A DNA stretch of 64,000 bases from Flammeovirgaceae bacterium UBA6059 (GCA_002435755.1 DIYH01000002.1:124001-188000), one strand, 5' to 3'. Shown: positions 1 through 9,775, counted from the stretch's first letter. Program-made: numbers and translations. Notes: a model not told the origin generated them from the letters alone.

Positions 1-69
1 AAATAGAAGACTTGCCATGCGTGGGCTCAAGATGAGTCAGACCATGGTAAAGGACTCAGAGTAAAGGAT

Positions 70-795
70 TTAGACAAGCTTATTCTCTCGTAAATAAGCG
101 AAAAAGCCCTCTTTATAAGTCTCGCTAACCGGGACTATTTGTTCACCAATATGAATTTCCCCTTTCTCTATGAGAGTAATTCTGGAGACTGAGACCAAAT
201 AACTCTTGTGTACCCTGAAAAAGGCATTCGCAGGTAACATTTCTTGAAGTTTGGTGAAACTCATGAGCGTCATGATTGGCCCGTCATCGGTGTGAATCCT
301 TAAGTAGTCTTTCATCCCCTCCACATATCGAATGGAATCCAACTTGACCTGCTGCAGTTTGTACTCCGTCTTGACAAAAATGAAATCTATTTCTGGGGTT
401 GTGTTGACAGTGGGAGTTGGGTCACTCTTACCAGAATGATCGAATGACTGATAAACCTTAGTGACGGCCTTTAAAAATCTTTCAAAGGCTATTGGTTTAA
501 GCAAGTAATCAGAGACCTCAAGTTCATAGCTTTCTAGAGCATATTCACTATAGGCAGTTGTAAGGATCACCTTAGGCTTGTTCTTCAATACATTGAGTAG
601 TTGAATACCTGTTAGTCCTGGCATCTGAATGTCGAGGAAAATAAGATCAACTTCCTGGTTTTGAAGGTAATCCATCGCAGCTATGCCATTGTCCAAAGTA
701 GCCTTGCAATCCAAAAATGGTACTCTGGAAACATAGTCAGCTATTTTATCTGCCGCTAATGGTTCGTCATCAACTACAATACAGGAAATCTTCAT
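70..795 (-). CDS. LytTR-family response regulator
   Basis: DNA-binding response regulator of the LytR/AlgR type, 241 aa. The N-terminal receiver domain (about residues 3-115) has the acidic pair D9-D10, the phospho-acceptor D55 in FLDIQMPG and the conserved K100 in LLKP. A LytTR DNA-binding domain fills about residues 138-236. It is the second gene of a two-gene operon: its ATG overlaps the stop of the upstream histidine kinase in an ATGA junction, so the two are probably translationally coupled cognates. By family knowledge, phosphorylation promotes dimer binding to paired direct repeats, and a candidate site lies at 1967-1995. The target is inferred to include the divergent ABC genes and possibly its own operon. 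The length and domain order are ordinary for the family. Confidence 0.95.
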   Translation of the reverse strand: MKISCIVVDDEPLAADKIADYVSRVPFLDCKATLDNGIAAMDYLQNQEVDLIFLDIQMPGLTGIQLLNVLKNKPKVILTTAYSEYALESYELEVSDYLLKPIAFERFLKAVTKVYQSFDHSGKSDPTPTVNTTPEIDFIFVKTEYKLQQVKLDSIRYVEGMKDYLRIHTDDGPIMTLMSFTKLQEMLPANAFFRVHKSYLVSVSRITLIEKGEIHIGEQIVPVSETYKEGFFAYLRENKLV

Positions 796-1838
796 GGCTT
801 TAGACTCAGCTCTACCGTAAATTGGCCATTTTCCTGACTTATCTCCAAATCGTGACGATCAGCATACAAGAGTTCAAGCCGCCGCTTCACATTGACCAAT
901 CCGATTCCACCTGCTTTGTCTTTGTGATCTACTTTGGACAGATCAAAATCGTTAACCACTTTAAATCGAAGTGTGTTATCCATTTGCGATAGCTCCACCT
1001 TCACTCTGAAAGCATCCTGACTCCATTGACCGTGCTTAAATGCATTCTCCACAAAAGGAATAAAAAGCATAGGTGCTATCTTGACATGATCAGATGCGAT
1101 ATCTAGTGATAAATGCACATCGTGATTTTTAAGCCGCATTTTCTGCAGGTCCATAAAACTCCTCAGGTGATGTATTTCCTGGCTAAGTCTCACCTCACCT
1201 GTATTAGCATCATAAAGCATATATCGCATGAGCTCGGACAGCTTCACAATAGCATCAGAAGCCTGTGGTGCTACTTTATACACCATGCTATCAATATTAT
1301 TCAAGGTATTGAACAAGAAATGAGGGTTGATCTGGTTGCGAAGCAGTGCTAGCTCACTTTGCAGGTTCTGAGACTCAAGCTCTATTTGACGCTTGTAGTT
1401 ACGAAACCAGTCTACTGTGAATCTTACAAAGACGGATAGAGGGATAAAAAATAATGGTGTGAAAAACCGCCTGAGATATTCCACAATCCAGCCGATGTGA
1501 TCGGCAAGTATACTCTCGCTTCCTTTATCAAGGTTAACAACTACCACAGCCAGTGAACCCACACCAACCAAACTATCCCAACCATACTTTAGTATAGGAT
1601 AAAGAAGGAGTATTGCAATGGTCCATGTCCAAAAAACAGCATTGTTCTTACCCAGATAGAGAGGGACTAGCTTGTAGTAGTAGCTATAAAAGATGGTCAT
1701 ATAAGACACGAGTGTCATTGGAAGCCAACTATAGTAGTCTAGTGGCTCTACATCTTCTGATAGATTATACATCAAGTAGGTCAAGAGGGTGAGCAATACC
1801 CAGGGCATTGCATGTAGACCTATTTTCTTCCAGTTCAT
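792..1838 (-). CDS. LytS/YpdA-type sensor histidine kinase
   Basis: Membrane sensor kinase of the His_kinase (PF06580) class that partners LytTR regulators. About four hydrophobic segments occupy the first 145 residues. After them comes the short-linker phospho-acceptor motif INPHFLFNTLNN, with the His near residue 173, then the N-box FVENAFKHG and the glycine-rich GGIGLVNVKRR of the ATPase domain. There is no extracytoplasmic sensory domain, so the signal is probably sensed in or near the membrane. I chose the ATG at 1838 (MNWKKIGLH), which resembles other family starts; a GTG at 1853 would add five residues. The gene ends inside the start codon of the LytTR regulator. Confidence 0.93.
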   Translation of the reverse strand: MNWKKIGLHAMPWVLLTLLTYLMYNLSEDVEPLDYYSWLPMTLVSYMTIFYSYYYKLVPLYLGKNNAVFWTWTIAILLLYPILKYGWDSLVGVGSLAVVVVNLDKGSESILADHIGWIVEYLRRFFTPLFFIPLSVFVRFTVDWFRNYKRQIELESQNLQSELALLRNQINPHFLFNTLNNIDSMVYKVAPQASDAIVKLSELMRYMLYDANTGEVRLSQEIHHLRSFMDLQKMRLKNHDVHLSLDIASDHVKIAPMLFIPFVENAFKHGQWSQDAFRVKVELSQMDNTLRFKVVNDFDLSKVDHKDKAGGIGLVNVKRRLELLYADRHDLEISQENGQFTVELSLKP

Positions 1839-1966
1839 AATCCAAACATCCACTTTTATAACCGATTAGCCAGCAGACTCAAGCTGTATTATACCTAGGG
1901 CGCTTTCTGATCTACGAAATCCAGTTTTAGATCGACAAATGCTTTGTCTCGACTTTTTTCATTTTC

Positions 1967-1995
1967 GTCTAGAAGATTTGACACCATGTCTAGAC
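1967..1995. promoter_or_regulatory. Candidate LytTR binding site (paired GTCTAGA)
   Basis: In the 279-base region between the divergent kinase/regulator operon and the ABC operon, GTCTAGA occurs at 1967-1973 and again at 1988-1994. The two copies are in the same orientation, exactly 21 bp apart. LytTR regulators are known to bind two direct repeats about two helical turns apart. The second copy is also part of the palindrome GTCTAGAC, so the two can equally be read as an inverted repeat with a 15-bp spacer. A short dyad, GACAAA-TGC-TTTGTC, sits just upstream at 1934-1948. Function is inferred from position and spacing only. Confidence 0.4.
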
Positions 1996-2117
1996 TCAAA
2001 GAAAATTTTCCACAATACTGATTTTATTCGACTTGTAATAAAATCCACTCGATTGGTACTAATGACAAAAATCGAATCGAAAAGAGCAACAGGAGAAATC
2101 AAAACTCAAATATCAAT

Positions 2118-3008
2118 ATGGAATTAATCATCAAAAACCTCTCTAAAACCTACGGTAACGGAGTACATGCCTTAAAAGGCATTGATCTGGATATTGGTAC
2201 AGGTATGTTTGGATTGCTTGGGCCTAATGGTGCAGGTAAATCTAGCCTGATGCGTACAATTGCAACCCTTCAAGAGCCTGACACAGGAAGTATCACTTTT
2301 GGAGATATTGATGTGCTAACGCAAAAAGATGATGTACGCCGAATATTGGGTTACCTTCCTCAAGAGTTTGGTGTGTATCCAAAAGTGCCTGCAGATATCC
2401 TCCTCGACCACCTTGCAGTGCTCAAGGGAATTTCAAATCGCAAAGAGCGCAGAGAGCTGGTAGATGCCTTACTTCACAAGACGAATCTCTGGGAGGCACG
2501 CAAGAAAAATCTAGGAGGTTATTCAGGTGGCATGAAGCAACGCTTTGGAATTGCGCAGGCGCTACTTTCAGCTCCAAAGTTGATCATTGTTGATGAGCCT
2601 ACAGCAGGTCTCGATCCGGCAGAGCGCAACCGTTTCCTCAATCTCCTATCGGAATTGGGAGAGAACACTGTGGTGATCTTATCCACCCACATCGTGGAAG
2701 ATGTGAAAGAGCTATGCACCGACATGGCCATCATCAACAAAGGTGAAGTTGTTCTAAAAGGAAACCCATTAGAAACCATAGCCTCGATCCAGGGTAAAGT
2801 TTGGACAAAAACCATTGAGAAAGCAGCTCTCGAAGACTACAAAAAGGAGCATATAGTGATCTCAGAGAGATTAATTGCCGGTAAGCCAGAAATACATGTA
2901 TACTCAGAGAATCGACCTGATCAGTCCTTTTCTGATGTCCAGGCTGACCTGGAAGATGTTTACTTCTCGAAGATTTTCGGGGTACAGGAAGTAGAAGCAT
3001 TGGCATAA
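2118..3008 (+). CDS. ABC transporter ATP-binding protein
   Basis: Nucleotide-binding subunit of an ABC exporter, 296 aa. Walker A is GPNGAGKS (residues 35-42), the signature is YSGGMKQR (135-142), Walker B is LIIVDE ending at E160, and the switch His is in STHIVED. After the ATPase core there is a C-terminal tail of roughly 80 residues with no recognised motif. The next gene, 12 bases downstream, encodes the fused permease/peptidase and is the obvious membrane partner. The leader is long and lies opposite a LytTR two-component operon, which suggests regulation by that system. The transported substrate cannot be told from sequence. Confidence 0.95.
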   Translation: MELIIKNLSKTYGNGVHALKGIDLDIGTGMFGLLGPNGAGKSSLMRTIATLQEPDTGSITFGDIDVLTQKDDVRRILGYLPQEFGVYPKVPADILLDHLAVLKGISNRKERRELVDALLHKTNLWEARKKNLGGYSGGMKQRFGIAQALLSAPKLIIVDEPTAGLDPAERNRFLNLLSELGENTVVILSTHIVEDVKELCTDMAIINKGEVVLKGNPLETIASIQGKVWTKTIEKAALEDYKKEHIVISERLIAGKPEIHVYSENRPDQSFSDVQADLEDVYFSKIFGVQEVEALA

Positions 3009-3010
3009 TC

Positions 3011-3016
3011 AGGAGG
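3011..3016 (+). promoter_or_regulatory. Strong Shine-Dalgarno for the permease/peptidase gene
   Basis: AGGAGG lies 4 bases before the ATG at 3021. It is the strongest Shine-Dalgarno I noticed in this window, where most genes have weak ones or none. It fixes the start of the large downstream gene. Confidence 0.6.
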
Positions 3017-3020
3017 TATC

Positions 3021-6000
3021 ATGTGGTATGAAATATTAAAATTCGAACTGCAGTACAGAAAGAAGCGACCTGCTACTTACTTGTACTTTGTCATCTTATT
3101 CCTGATCTCATTCCTTGCCATATCTACCGATACAGTACAGATCGGTGGTGGTGCTGGTTTGGTAAAGGAAAATGCACCAAGCACTATAGCCTTTATGATG
3201 GTGATTATCTCAGCTTTCTTCATGATGATTACCTCGGCCATCATGGGTGTTGGCGTACTACGTGACTTTGAGTTTAAGACAGAGTCAATGATGTTCGTCA
3301 ACCCAATTACCAAGTTTGATTACTTACTTGGTCGTTTCCTTGGCTCATTCATCATTCTCATTTTCGCATTCTCAGGTTCACTCTTTGGATTCATCATGGG
3401 GGAGTTTATGCCATGGAGAGATGCTGACAAGCTACTTGCATTTAATTTCTGGAATTATCTACAGCCTTTCCTTACGCTAGTGGTCCCCAACCTTCTCTTC
3501 AGCGGTATCATCTTCTTCATATTGGGAGCGATATCGCGAAAAATGGTGGTTGTTTACTCCAGCTGGATATTCCTCTTTGTTTTTTATCAGGTTGGAGTGA
3601 ACATGACCAGCGATCTTGAGGACCAGACTGTTGCGGCACTCATTGATCCATTTGCATTGAACACAGTTCAGATCACCACCCAGTATTGGACAGTTGCTGA
3701 ACAAAATAGTCAAGTCATTCCGCTATCAGGAAATGTGCTACTAAATCGGATTGTTTGGCTGGTTATCGGATTGGCCATTGGTATCGTGGGTTATTTCTCA
3801 TTCAGCTTTAATGTCGTCAGAGGCAGTTGGTTCAAGAAAAAGACAGCCAAGACAAAGGAAACCACCAACACACAGGTTAAAATACCCAAAGCCGCGATGA
3901 GTTTTGGCCTCAGTACTTATATCAGACAGGTGCGTATCATGACTGTTTTTTACTTCAAGCAAGTTTTCAAGAGTGTGCCTTTTCAAGCGATGGTACTCTG
4001 TGGTATGGCATTGATGATCGTCAATTCATTTTATATCGGTGAAGTCTTTGGAACATATACTTACCCAACGACATACCGCATGTTGGAATTGATCGATGGT
4101 TTCAATTTGTTCTTCATGATCATCCTAGTGAGTTACACAGGTGAATTGATCTGGAAAGAAAGAGAGGCTAATATCAATTTGATCTATGATGCCATGCCTA
4201 TGCCAGACTTCATCAGTTTGGTAAGCAAGTTTATTGGGCTATTGCTCGTCTATGTAGTACTACTTAGTGTGCTCATGTTGACTGGAGCAGCCATTCAAGC
4301 TTCCAATGGCTATTTCAATTTTGAGTGGGGCGTCTATATCAGCAATCTCTACACCGATACCCTGTTCTTTCTCGTGCTTTACACGCTGTTAGCCATGTTC
4401 ATCCAAGTACTTGTCAACAATAAGTTTCTTGGTTATGCCTTGATGGTAGTTTTCTTCGTCACAATGGCAGCCCTTCGAATTTGGGGAGTCGAGCACACGA
4501 TGTTCAACTTCGCATCAGCCAACTTGGGCACGTATTCTGATATGAACGGTTTTGGCCATTACATTCCTGGCTTCAGTTGGTTCAATGTCTACTGGTTGGG
4601 TCTGGCCATACTCATGTTTGCTTTATCGGTAGTGTTCGCTGTTCGCGGTAGCGAGGCTGTCATGAAAGTGCGATGGAACGTAGGCAAGCTGAGAATGACC
4701 AGACCTATGATCACTTTTGCCATCTCTGCTTTCCTCATTTTCTCGCTTTCAGGCTGCTATATATTCTACAATACCAATGTGCTCAATGCTTACCAGAATA
4801 GCGATGAGGTCAATGCTTATCTGGCACGGTATGAGAAGACGCTCAAACAATATGAGTATTTACCTCAGCCTAAGGTGAAGGATATTAATATGACAGTGGA
4901 CTTGATGCCAAGCCAGCGCGACTATATTGCTGCAGGAGTCTATCTATTGCGAAACGAATATGACGAGCCTATCAATGACATTCATATTCAGCTCAACGCA
5001 ACTCCTAACTTCAGCTATGAGTATGCTCGATTTAATAAAGAGGTGGTCCTGAAAGAGGAGTTTGAAGACTTCAGGTACATGATCTACGAGTTGCAAGAAC
5101 CTCTAATGCCGGGCGAATCCATCAATTTTGAGTTCAAGACCACATTTAAAACAAAGGGGTTTGAGGAAAATGGCGGTAGCACCAATGTCGTCCACAACGG
5201 CACGTTTATCAACAATTTCAACTTCCCAAGTATTGGGTACAATAGTAATGTTGAGCTTAGCTCTGACGATGACCGTGAAGACAATGATTTGACACCAAAA
5301 GAACGTTTATTGACGCAAGACGATCCAAGAGGACTTGGGGTGAATATCCTCACCGATGATGCAATCAATGGCGTCAATTTCGAGATTGTAATGAGCACTG
5401 AAGAGGACCAGATTGCGATAGCGCCTGGCTATCTCCAGCGCGAGTGGCAAGAAGATGGCAGAAAGTATTTCCATTATAAAATGGACGTACCGATGGAACC
5501 TTTCTTCAGTATGGTTTCGGCTCGATACAGTGTGATGCGAGACAAGGTAGTGGTTGAGTTGGATAGCTCAAGCCAGGAGATTGACCTTGAGATTTACTAT
5601 CACCCCGGACATGAGTACAATCTCGAAAGCATGATGGACGCTATGAAATGGTCGTTTGAATATTTTGGTAATGCTTTCAGTCCATACCAGTACCGTCAGA
5701 TGCGAATTCTTGAGTTCCCGAGGTATTCGACATTTGCTCAATCTTTTGCCAATACAGTCCCCTTTTCGGAAGGTATCGGCTTTGTCCTTAAAATTGAGGA
5801 TGAGGATGACGTAAATGTAGCCTCATTTGTAACCGCGCATGAACTAGCCCATCAGTGGTGGGCGCATCAGGTCATCGCCGCGAATGTGCAAGGATCGCAG
5901 ATGATCATCGAATCGCTGGCACAGTACTCTGCATTAATGGTGATGAAGTCACAATACTCACAAGAGAAAATGCAGAAATTCTTAAAGCAGGAAGTCGATA

Positions 6001-6635
6001 GATACCTTCAAGGAAGAGCCACTGAGCAAAAGAAGGAATTACCACTCCAGTTTGTGGAAAACCAACAGTACATACACTACGGTAAGGGTGCGGTCAACAT
6101 GTATGCGCTTCAGGATTACATCGGTGAAGATAGCGTCAACATGGCATTGAAGAGATTTGTCAGAGACTGGAGTGATTACAACACCAATGGCCGTTATTGC
6201 ACCACTACAGATCTACTCGGATATTTCCGAGAAGTGACGCCTGATAGCATGCAGTATGTCATTTCAGACTTGTTTGAGAAGATTGTACTGTTCGAGAATA
6301 AGACTGATAAAGCCACTTATCAGCAAATTGGTGATCAGTATTTGGTCAACCTAGAGGTAGGTGCCAAGAAGTTCGAGGCAGATAGTATTGGTAACGAGTC
6401 GGAAGTAGACCTTGCCGATTGGGTGGATATTGGTGTCTTTGCAGAGAATAGCGAGGGTGAGGACAGCTTGATTTATCTACAGAAACACAAGATCACTGAG
6501 AATAGCACCAATCTACAGATCGAAGTAGGTGCATTACCGTCAAAAGCAGGGATCGATCCAATCAATAAGTTGATCGATAGAAACCCTGATGACAATACCA
6601 AGACGGTCAATCAGACTGAAGAATTAAGTTCATAA
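3021..6635 (+). CDS. ABC permease fused to M1-family metallopeptidase
   Basis: A 1204-aa fusion. The first ~590 residues contain two ABC-2-like membrane blocks, each with about six hydrophobic segments, the second starting near residue 315. The C-terminal ~600 residues resemble an M1 (gluzincin) aminopeptidase. The zinc motif HELAH is at residues 940-944, followed by WW and a candidate third ligand E964 in ESLAQYS. Nineteen residues separate HELAH from this Glu, where classical M1 enzymes have eighteen. The peptidase part is probably extracytoplasmic, so a transporter and a surface peptidase are covalently joined. It forms an operon with the ATPase at 2118-3008 and is probably controlled by the divergent LytTR pair. 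The substrate is unknown, and peptide export or processing is inference. Confidence 0.9.
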   Translation: MWYEILKFELQYRKKRPATYLYFVILFLISFLAISTDTVQIGGGAGLVKENAPSTIAFMMVIISAFFMMITSAIMGVGVLRDFEFKTESMMFVNPITKFDYLLGRFLGSFIILIFAFSGSLFGFIMGEFMPWRDADKLLAFNFWNYLQPFLTLVVPNLLFSGIIFFILGAISRKMVVVYSSWIFLFVFYQVGVNMTSDLEDQTVAALIDPFALNTVQITTQYWTVAEQNSQVIPLSGNVLLNRIVWLVIGLAIGIVGYFSFSFNVVRGSWFKKKTAKTKETTNTQVKIPKAAMSFGLSTYIRQVRIMTVFYFKQVFKSVPFQAMVLCGMALMIVNSFYIGEVFGTYTYPTTYRMLELIDGFNLFFMIILVSYTGELIWKEREANINLIYDAMPMPDFISLVSKFIGLLLVYVVLLSVLMLTGAAIQASNGYFNFEWGVYISNLYTDTLFFLVLYTLLAMFIQVLVNNKFLGYALMVVFFVTMAALRIWGVEHTMFNFASANLGTYSDMNGFGHYIPGFSWFNVYWLGLAILMFALSVVFAVRGSEAVMKVRWNVGKLRMTRPMITFAISAFLIFSLSGCYIFYNTNVLNAYQNSDEVNAYLARYEKTLKQYEYLPQPKVKDINMTVDLMPSQRDYIAAGVYLLRNEYDEPINDIHIQLNATPNFSYEYARFNKEVVLKEEFEDFRYMIYELQEPLMPGESINFEFKTTFKTKGFEENGGSTNVVHNGTFINNFNFPSIGYNSNVELSSDDDREDNDLTPKERLLTQDDPRGLGVNILTDDAINGVNFEIVMSTEEDQIAIAPGYLQREWQEDGRKYFHYKMDVPMEPFFSMVSARYSVMRDKVVVELDSSSQEIDLEIYYHPGHEYNLESMMDAMKWSFEYFGNAFSPYQYRQMRILEFPRYSTFAQSFANTVPFSEGIGFVLKIEDEDDVNVASFVTAHELAHQWWAHQVIAANVQGSQMIIESLAQYSALMVMKSQYSQEKMQKFLKQEVDRYLQGRATEQKKELPLQFVENQQYIHYGKGAVNMYALQDYIGEDSVNMALKRFVRDWSDYNTNGRYCTTTDLLGYFREVTPDSMQYVISDLFEKIVLFENKTDKATYQQIGDQYLVNLEVGAKKFEADSIGNESEVDLADWVDIGVFAENSEGEDSLIYLQKHKITENSTNLQIEVGALPSKAGIDPINKLIDRNPDDNTKTVNQTEELSS

Positions 6636-6658
6636 TTGATATTTCAAGTTCTAATCGC

Positions 6659-6694
6659 AGAACCCCGGGGCTAAGCTCTGGGGTTTTCTGTTTT
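6659..6694 (+). terminator. Intrinsic terminator after the ABC operon
   Basis: Stem AACCCC (6661-6666) pairs with GGGGTT (6680-6685) and runs into TTTTCTGTTTT. It lies 24 bases past the stop codon of the fused permease. Confidence 0.75.
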
Positions 6695-6776
6695 GGGCTG
6701 CCGAGTGGCTCAATTCCACCAATGGTTGTCTTCAGCCATAATTATTTCATATTTTCATATCCTAAATAGGAATGAT

Positions 6777-8198
6777 ATGAAGCAACTAATAGCAGTACTA
6801 CTTTTAGCTAGTCAGTTTGCGCTAGCGCAAAAAGAAAAGCAGGCAATAATGGCTGACATTGAAGCCAAGAAAGAGCTCTACGCGGAAAAGGCCATGGAGA
6901 TTTGGGATTGGTCAGAGGTCGGGTACCAGGAAGAGAAAAGTGCTAAGAGTTTGCAAGAGTTACTGAAGAGTGAGGGCTTCCAAGTAGAGGCAGGAGTAGC
7001 TGAAATACCTACCGCTTTCATGGCTACTTTTGGTAGTGGCTCACCTGTCATCGGAATTCTTGGTGAGTATGATGCACTGCCCGGCTTATCACAAGCGGCG
7101 GTACCCACTAAGCAGGCCAGAGAAGGGATAGATGCTGGTCACGCATGTGGGCATCATCTCTTTGGAGTTGGTTCTGCTGCCGCAGCAATTGCATTGAAAA
7201 ACTGGCTGAAGGACAGCAAGAAGTCTGGAACAATTCAATTCTTTGGAACCCCAGCAGAAGAAGGTGGTTCTGGGAAGGTATATATGGTACGAGCCGGTCT
7301 ATTCGATGATACGGATGTGGTGCTTCAGTGGCATCCTGGCAGTGCAAATGGTACTGGAGCTACCTCCACGTTAGCCAATAAAACTGGAAAATTCCGCTTT
7401 TACGGCACTTCAGCCCATGCTGCCTCAGCTCCTCATAGAGGTAGATCTGCATTAGATGGTGTGGAAGCTATGAATGACATGGTCAATATGTTACGTGAGC
7501 ATGTCACGGATCCTACACGGATCCATTATGTCATCACTCAAGGAGGAAGGGCCCCAAATGTTGTTCCTGATTTTGCAGAGGTATACTATTATGTACGCCA
7601 TCCTGATGTAGAACAGGTCAAGGAGGTCTGGAATCGTATTGTTAAGGCCGCTGATGGCGCAGCACTAGGTACGGAAACAAGATATGAACTTGAGGTCACA
7701 GGGGGAGTATACAACATACTTCCCAATGAGGTTTTGGCTAAGCAAATGCATGAAAACCTTCAAATAGTGGGCGGTGTAAGCTATACCGATGAAGAGCGAG
7801 CATTCGCAGAGAAGATCGCAGAAACATTGGGTCAGTACAGTCTGCCTCTTGAAGTCTCTGAAGAAATCTTGCCCTATGTATCAGGAGTCGTCGGTAGTGC
7901 ATCAACTGACGTAGGGGATGTGAGTTGGGCGGTACCTACAGTAGGTATGAGGGCGGCCACCTGGGTACCTGGAGTAGCGGCTCATTCATGGCAGGCCGTT
8001 GCTTGTGGAGGTACAACCATCGGAGTTAAAGGCATGATGGTAGCAGCAAAGTCAATGGCTTTGACAGGCCTTGACTTACTAAAGAATCCAAAACTGATCG
8101 AAGCTGCCAAAGAAGAATGGATAGAAAAGCGCGGAGATAATTTCAAATATGAGGCGCTCGTAGGGGATCGTGCCCCTGCATTGGACTACCGTAAATGA
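6777..8198 (+). CDS. Secreted M20-family amidohydrolase (AbgB-like)
   Basis: Zinc-dependent amidohydrolase of the M20/PabB-type carboxypeptidase family, 473 aa from the ATG at 6777, which follows an AGGA. An N-terminal signal peptide ends near QFALAQ, so the enzyme is exported, probably to the periplasm. Metal-site motifs are GEYDALPG, GHACGHH (residues 121-127) and PAEEGG (159-164). A dimerisation/lid domain follows. The closest named relatives are p-aminobenzoyl-glutamate hydrolase subunit B and aminoacylases. Family members cleave N-acyl or peptide-like amide bonds, and the exact substrate here is unknown. The gene stands alone after the terminator at 6659-6694. A more upstream TTG-type start would put foreign sequence before the signal peptide and is unlikely. 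Confidence 0.9.
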   Translation: MKQLIAVLLLASQFALAQKEKQAIMADIEAKKELYAEKAMEIWDWSEVGYQEEKSAKSLQELLKSEGFQVEAGVAEIPTAFMATFGSGSPVIGILGEYDALPGLSQAAVPTKQAREGIDAGHACGHHLFGVGSAAAAIALKNWLKDSKKSGTIQFFGTPAEEGGSGKVYMVRAGLFDDTDVVLQWHPGSANGTGATSTLANKTGKFRFYGTSAHAASAPHRGRSALDGVEAMNDMVNMLREHVTDPTRIHYVITQGGRAPNVVPDFAEVYYYVRHPDVEQVKEVWNRIVKAADGAALGTETRYELEVTGGVYNILPNEVLAKQMHENLQIVGGVSYTDEERAFAEKIAETLGQYSLPLEVSEEILPYVSGVVGSASTDVGDVSWAVPTVGMRAATWVPGVAAHSWQAVACGGTTIGVKGMMVAAKSMALTGLDLLKNPKLIEAAKEEWIEKRGDNFKYEALVGDRAPALDYRK

Positions 8199-8398
8199 TC
8201 TGAATTGTACTTTATTGAGAAAAGCAGGGCCACAGAAGGGTTAGTTAAGGCTTCTGTTTGGGTATGGAAAATGGATTATTCTAAGAGGCGATTAGGGGTT
8301 TCTCCTATTTTTTTGATTCCTCTGACTAGGCAAATCTTTGAAATCCTAGTAACTTAAAGTCAAAATGCCTTAATTGTAGCGCTAAACTTTTATTGACG

Positions 8399-9775
8399 AT
8401 GACTTCCTTTGTTGCCCTGATCACACCACACCAAAGCGTTTTAAAGATTTTGGGTATTGTACTTCTTCTGAGTACGGGTCTTATTTCTAACAGTATTGCA
8501 CAAGAATCGGATCCTGCCGTTCTCTTCTTCAAAAATGGAGAGGGATTTAGAGCCCAAGGTGAGTACGAATCTGCGATTACCGAATATGAAAAAGCTTTGG
8601 CCATTGACAATACCAGACCGATCATCTTCTATTGGAAAGGTATCAGTCATTACCAACTCAAAGAACACGAAAAAGGTGTTGAGTCATTGGAGCATGCCAT
8701 CGACCTCAATCCCAATTATAATCAAGCTTACAACGCACTTCTACAAGGCTATACTGAAGTAGCTAACATGACCAAGGTGGTAGAGACGTTATCGAGAATG
8801 GCATACGTCGAAGAAGATGTAATGAAGCGGATAGAATACTACAAGCGAATAGCATCCTTACTTGTGAAACAAAGAGAATATGTGAAAGCCTTACCTCACA
8901 TCGAGGATGGATTAAAGGCTGATCCTAATAACCTCGATCTCCTCTATGCTAAAGCGCAATCACTCAATGGCAGTGCACAATATCAATCAACTATCAACAT
9001 GGGTAAACCCGTCCTGAGTAAGCTGAGTGGCAATGACAGAGAGAACATCACGCGATTCAATTACGAGGTAGGTTTTGCTTATTATAAACTGACCAATTAT
9101 AATGAAGCTAATAACTATTTTGAAAGGGCCTATTTTGGTCCCTATCGTTCTCTGATTTCCAAACTCCAACCCAACCATTTTTACAATGTAGCTTATGGTT
9201 TCTCTATGATATATGAATATGAAACTACAGAGCACATGCTCGAGACTGCACTGGAAATAGATCCTGGTTTTGCCAAGGCGTATGACTTGTTAGCAGATAT
9301 TGCCATTAAGCAAGAGCACCATCATAAAGGAATACTGTACTATGAAAAAGCAGTAATGGGCTTAGCTGAGCAAGATGAATATTTGGAAGAGATTTATAAC
9401 AACAAGCTCATCCCTACCTTGATCAACGCGCAGGAATACAGAGAAGCTGTCAGAATATGTGATCAAGCCCTCGGGAAGTTTCCCAGTAGCCGTAACATCA
9501 GATACCTTAAAGCCATTGCCCTTCATCATCAAGATCTTAATGTTGATGCTATCTCTATAATGGAGAATATCATGATAGAACAAGGTATTCCTGCCCTGGA
9601 AAAGAGCCTTTACAGCTTTGCTCTTGGCATCATGTACAATGCTAACAATCAGACAGAAGAGGCTAAAGCCAGCTTCAAAGCTGCAAGAAGTGGCGCATTT
9701 ACCAATGCCAGCCTTTATGCTTATGAGTTGATCATTGAGGAAGAGATCCTTAGCAGGAATTCTACAGGCTTCTAA
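8399..9775 (+). CDS. Secreted TPR-repeat protein
   Basis: A 458-aa protein with a hydrophobic signal segment (about residues 14-35, ending near SIAQ) followed almost entirely by tetratricopeptide repeats. Typical helix pairs are visible, for example AITEYEKALAIDN, GVESLEHAIDLNPNY and MLETALEIDPGFAKAYDLLA. Such proteins are periplasmic or outer-membrane-facing scaffolds with no catalytic activity. I used the ATG at 8399; a TTG two codons upstream is possible. The next gene starts about 100 bases later on the same strand and encodes a DUF1800 protein, so they may be functionally linked, but no partner can be named. Confidence 0.88.
   Translation: MTSFVALITPHQSVLKILGIVLLLSTGLISNSIAQESDPAVLFFKNGEGFRAQGEYESAITEYEKALAIDNTRPIIFYWKGISHYQLKEHEKGVESLEHAIDLNPNYNQAYNALLQGYTEVANMTKVVETLSRMAYVEEDVMKRIEYYKRIASLLVKQREYVKALPHIEDGLKADPNNLDLLYAKAQSLNGSAQYQSTINMGKPVLSKLSGNDRENITRFNYEVGFAYYKLTNYNEANNYFERAYFGPYRSLISKLQPNHFYNVAYGFSMIYEYETTEHMLETALEIDPGFAKAYDLLADIAIKQEHHHKGILYYEKAVMGLAEQDEYLEEIYNNKLIPTLINAQEYREAVRICDQALGKFPSSRNIRYLKAIALHHQDLNVDAISIMENIMIEQGIPALEKSLYSFALGIMYNANNQTEEAKASFKAARSGAFTNASLYAYELIIEEEILSRNSTGF

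Noticed and set aside
1939..2127. Open frame of 62 codons in the LytTR/ABC divergent region
   Set aside because: No protein-like features. It runs through the candidate regulatory repeats and overlaps the start of the ABC gene in another frame.
8232..8257. Hairpin ACAGAAG/CTTCTGT after the amidohydrolase gene
   Set aside because: The loop is 12 bases and no T-run follows, so I do not call it a terminator.
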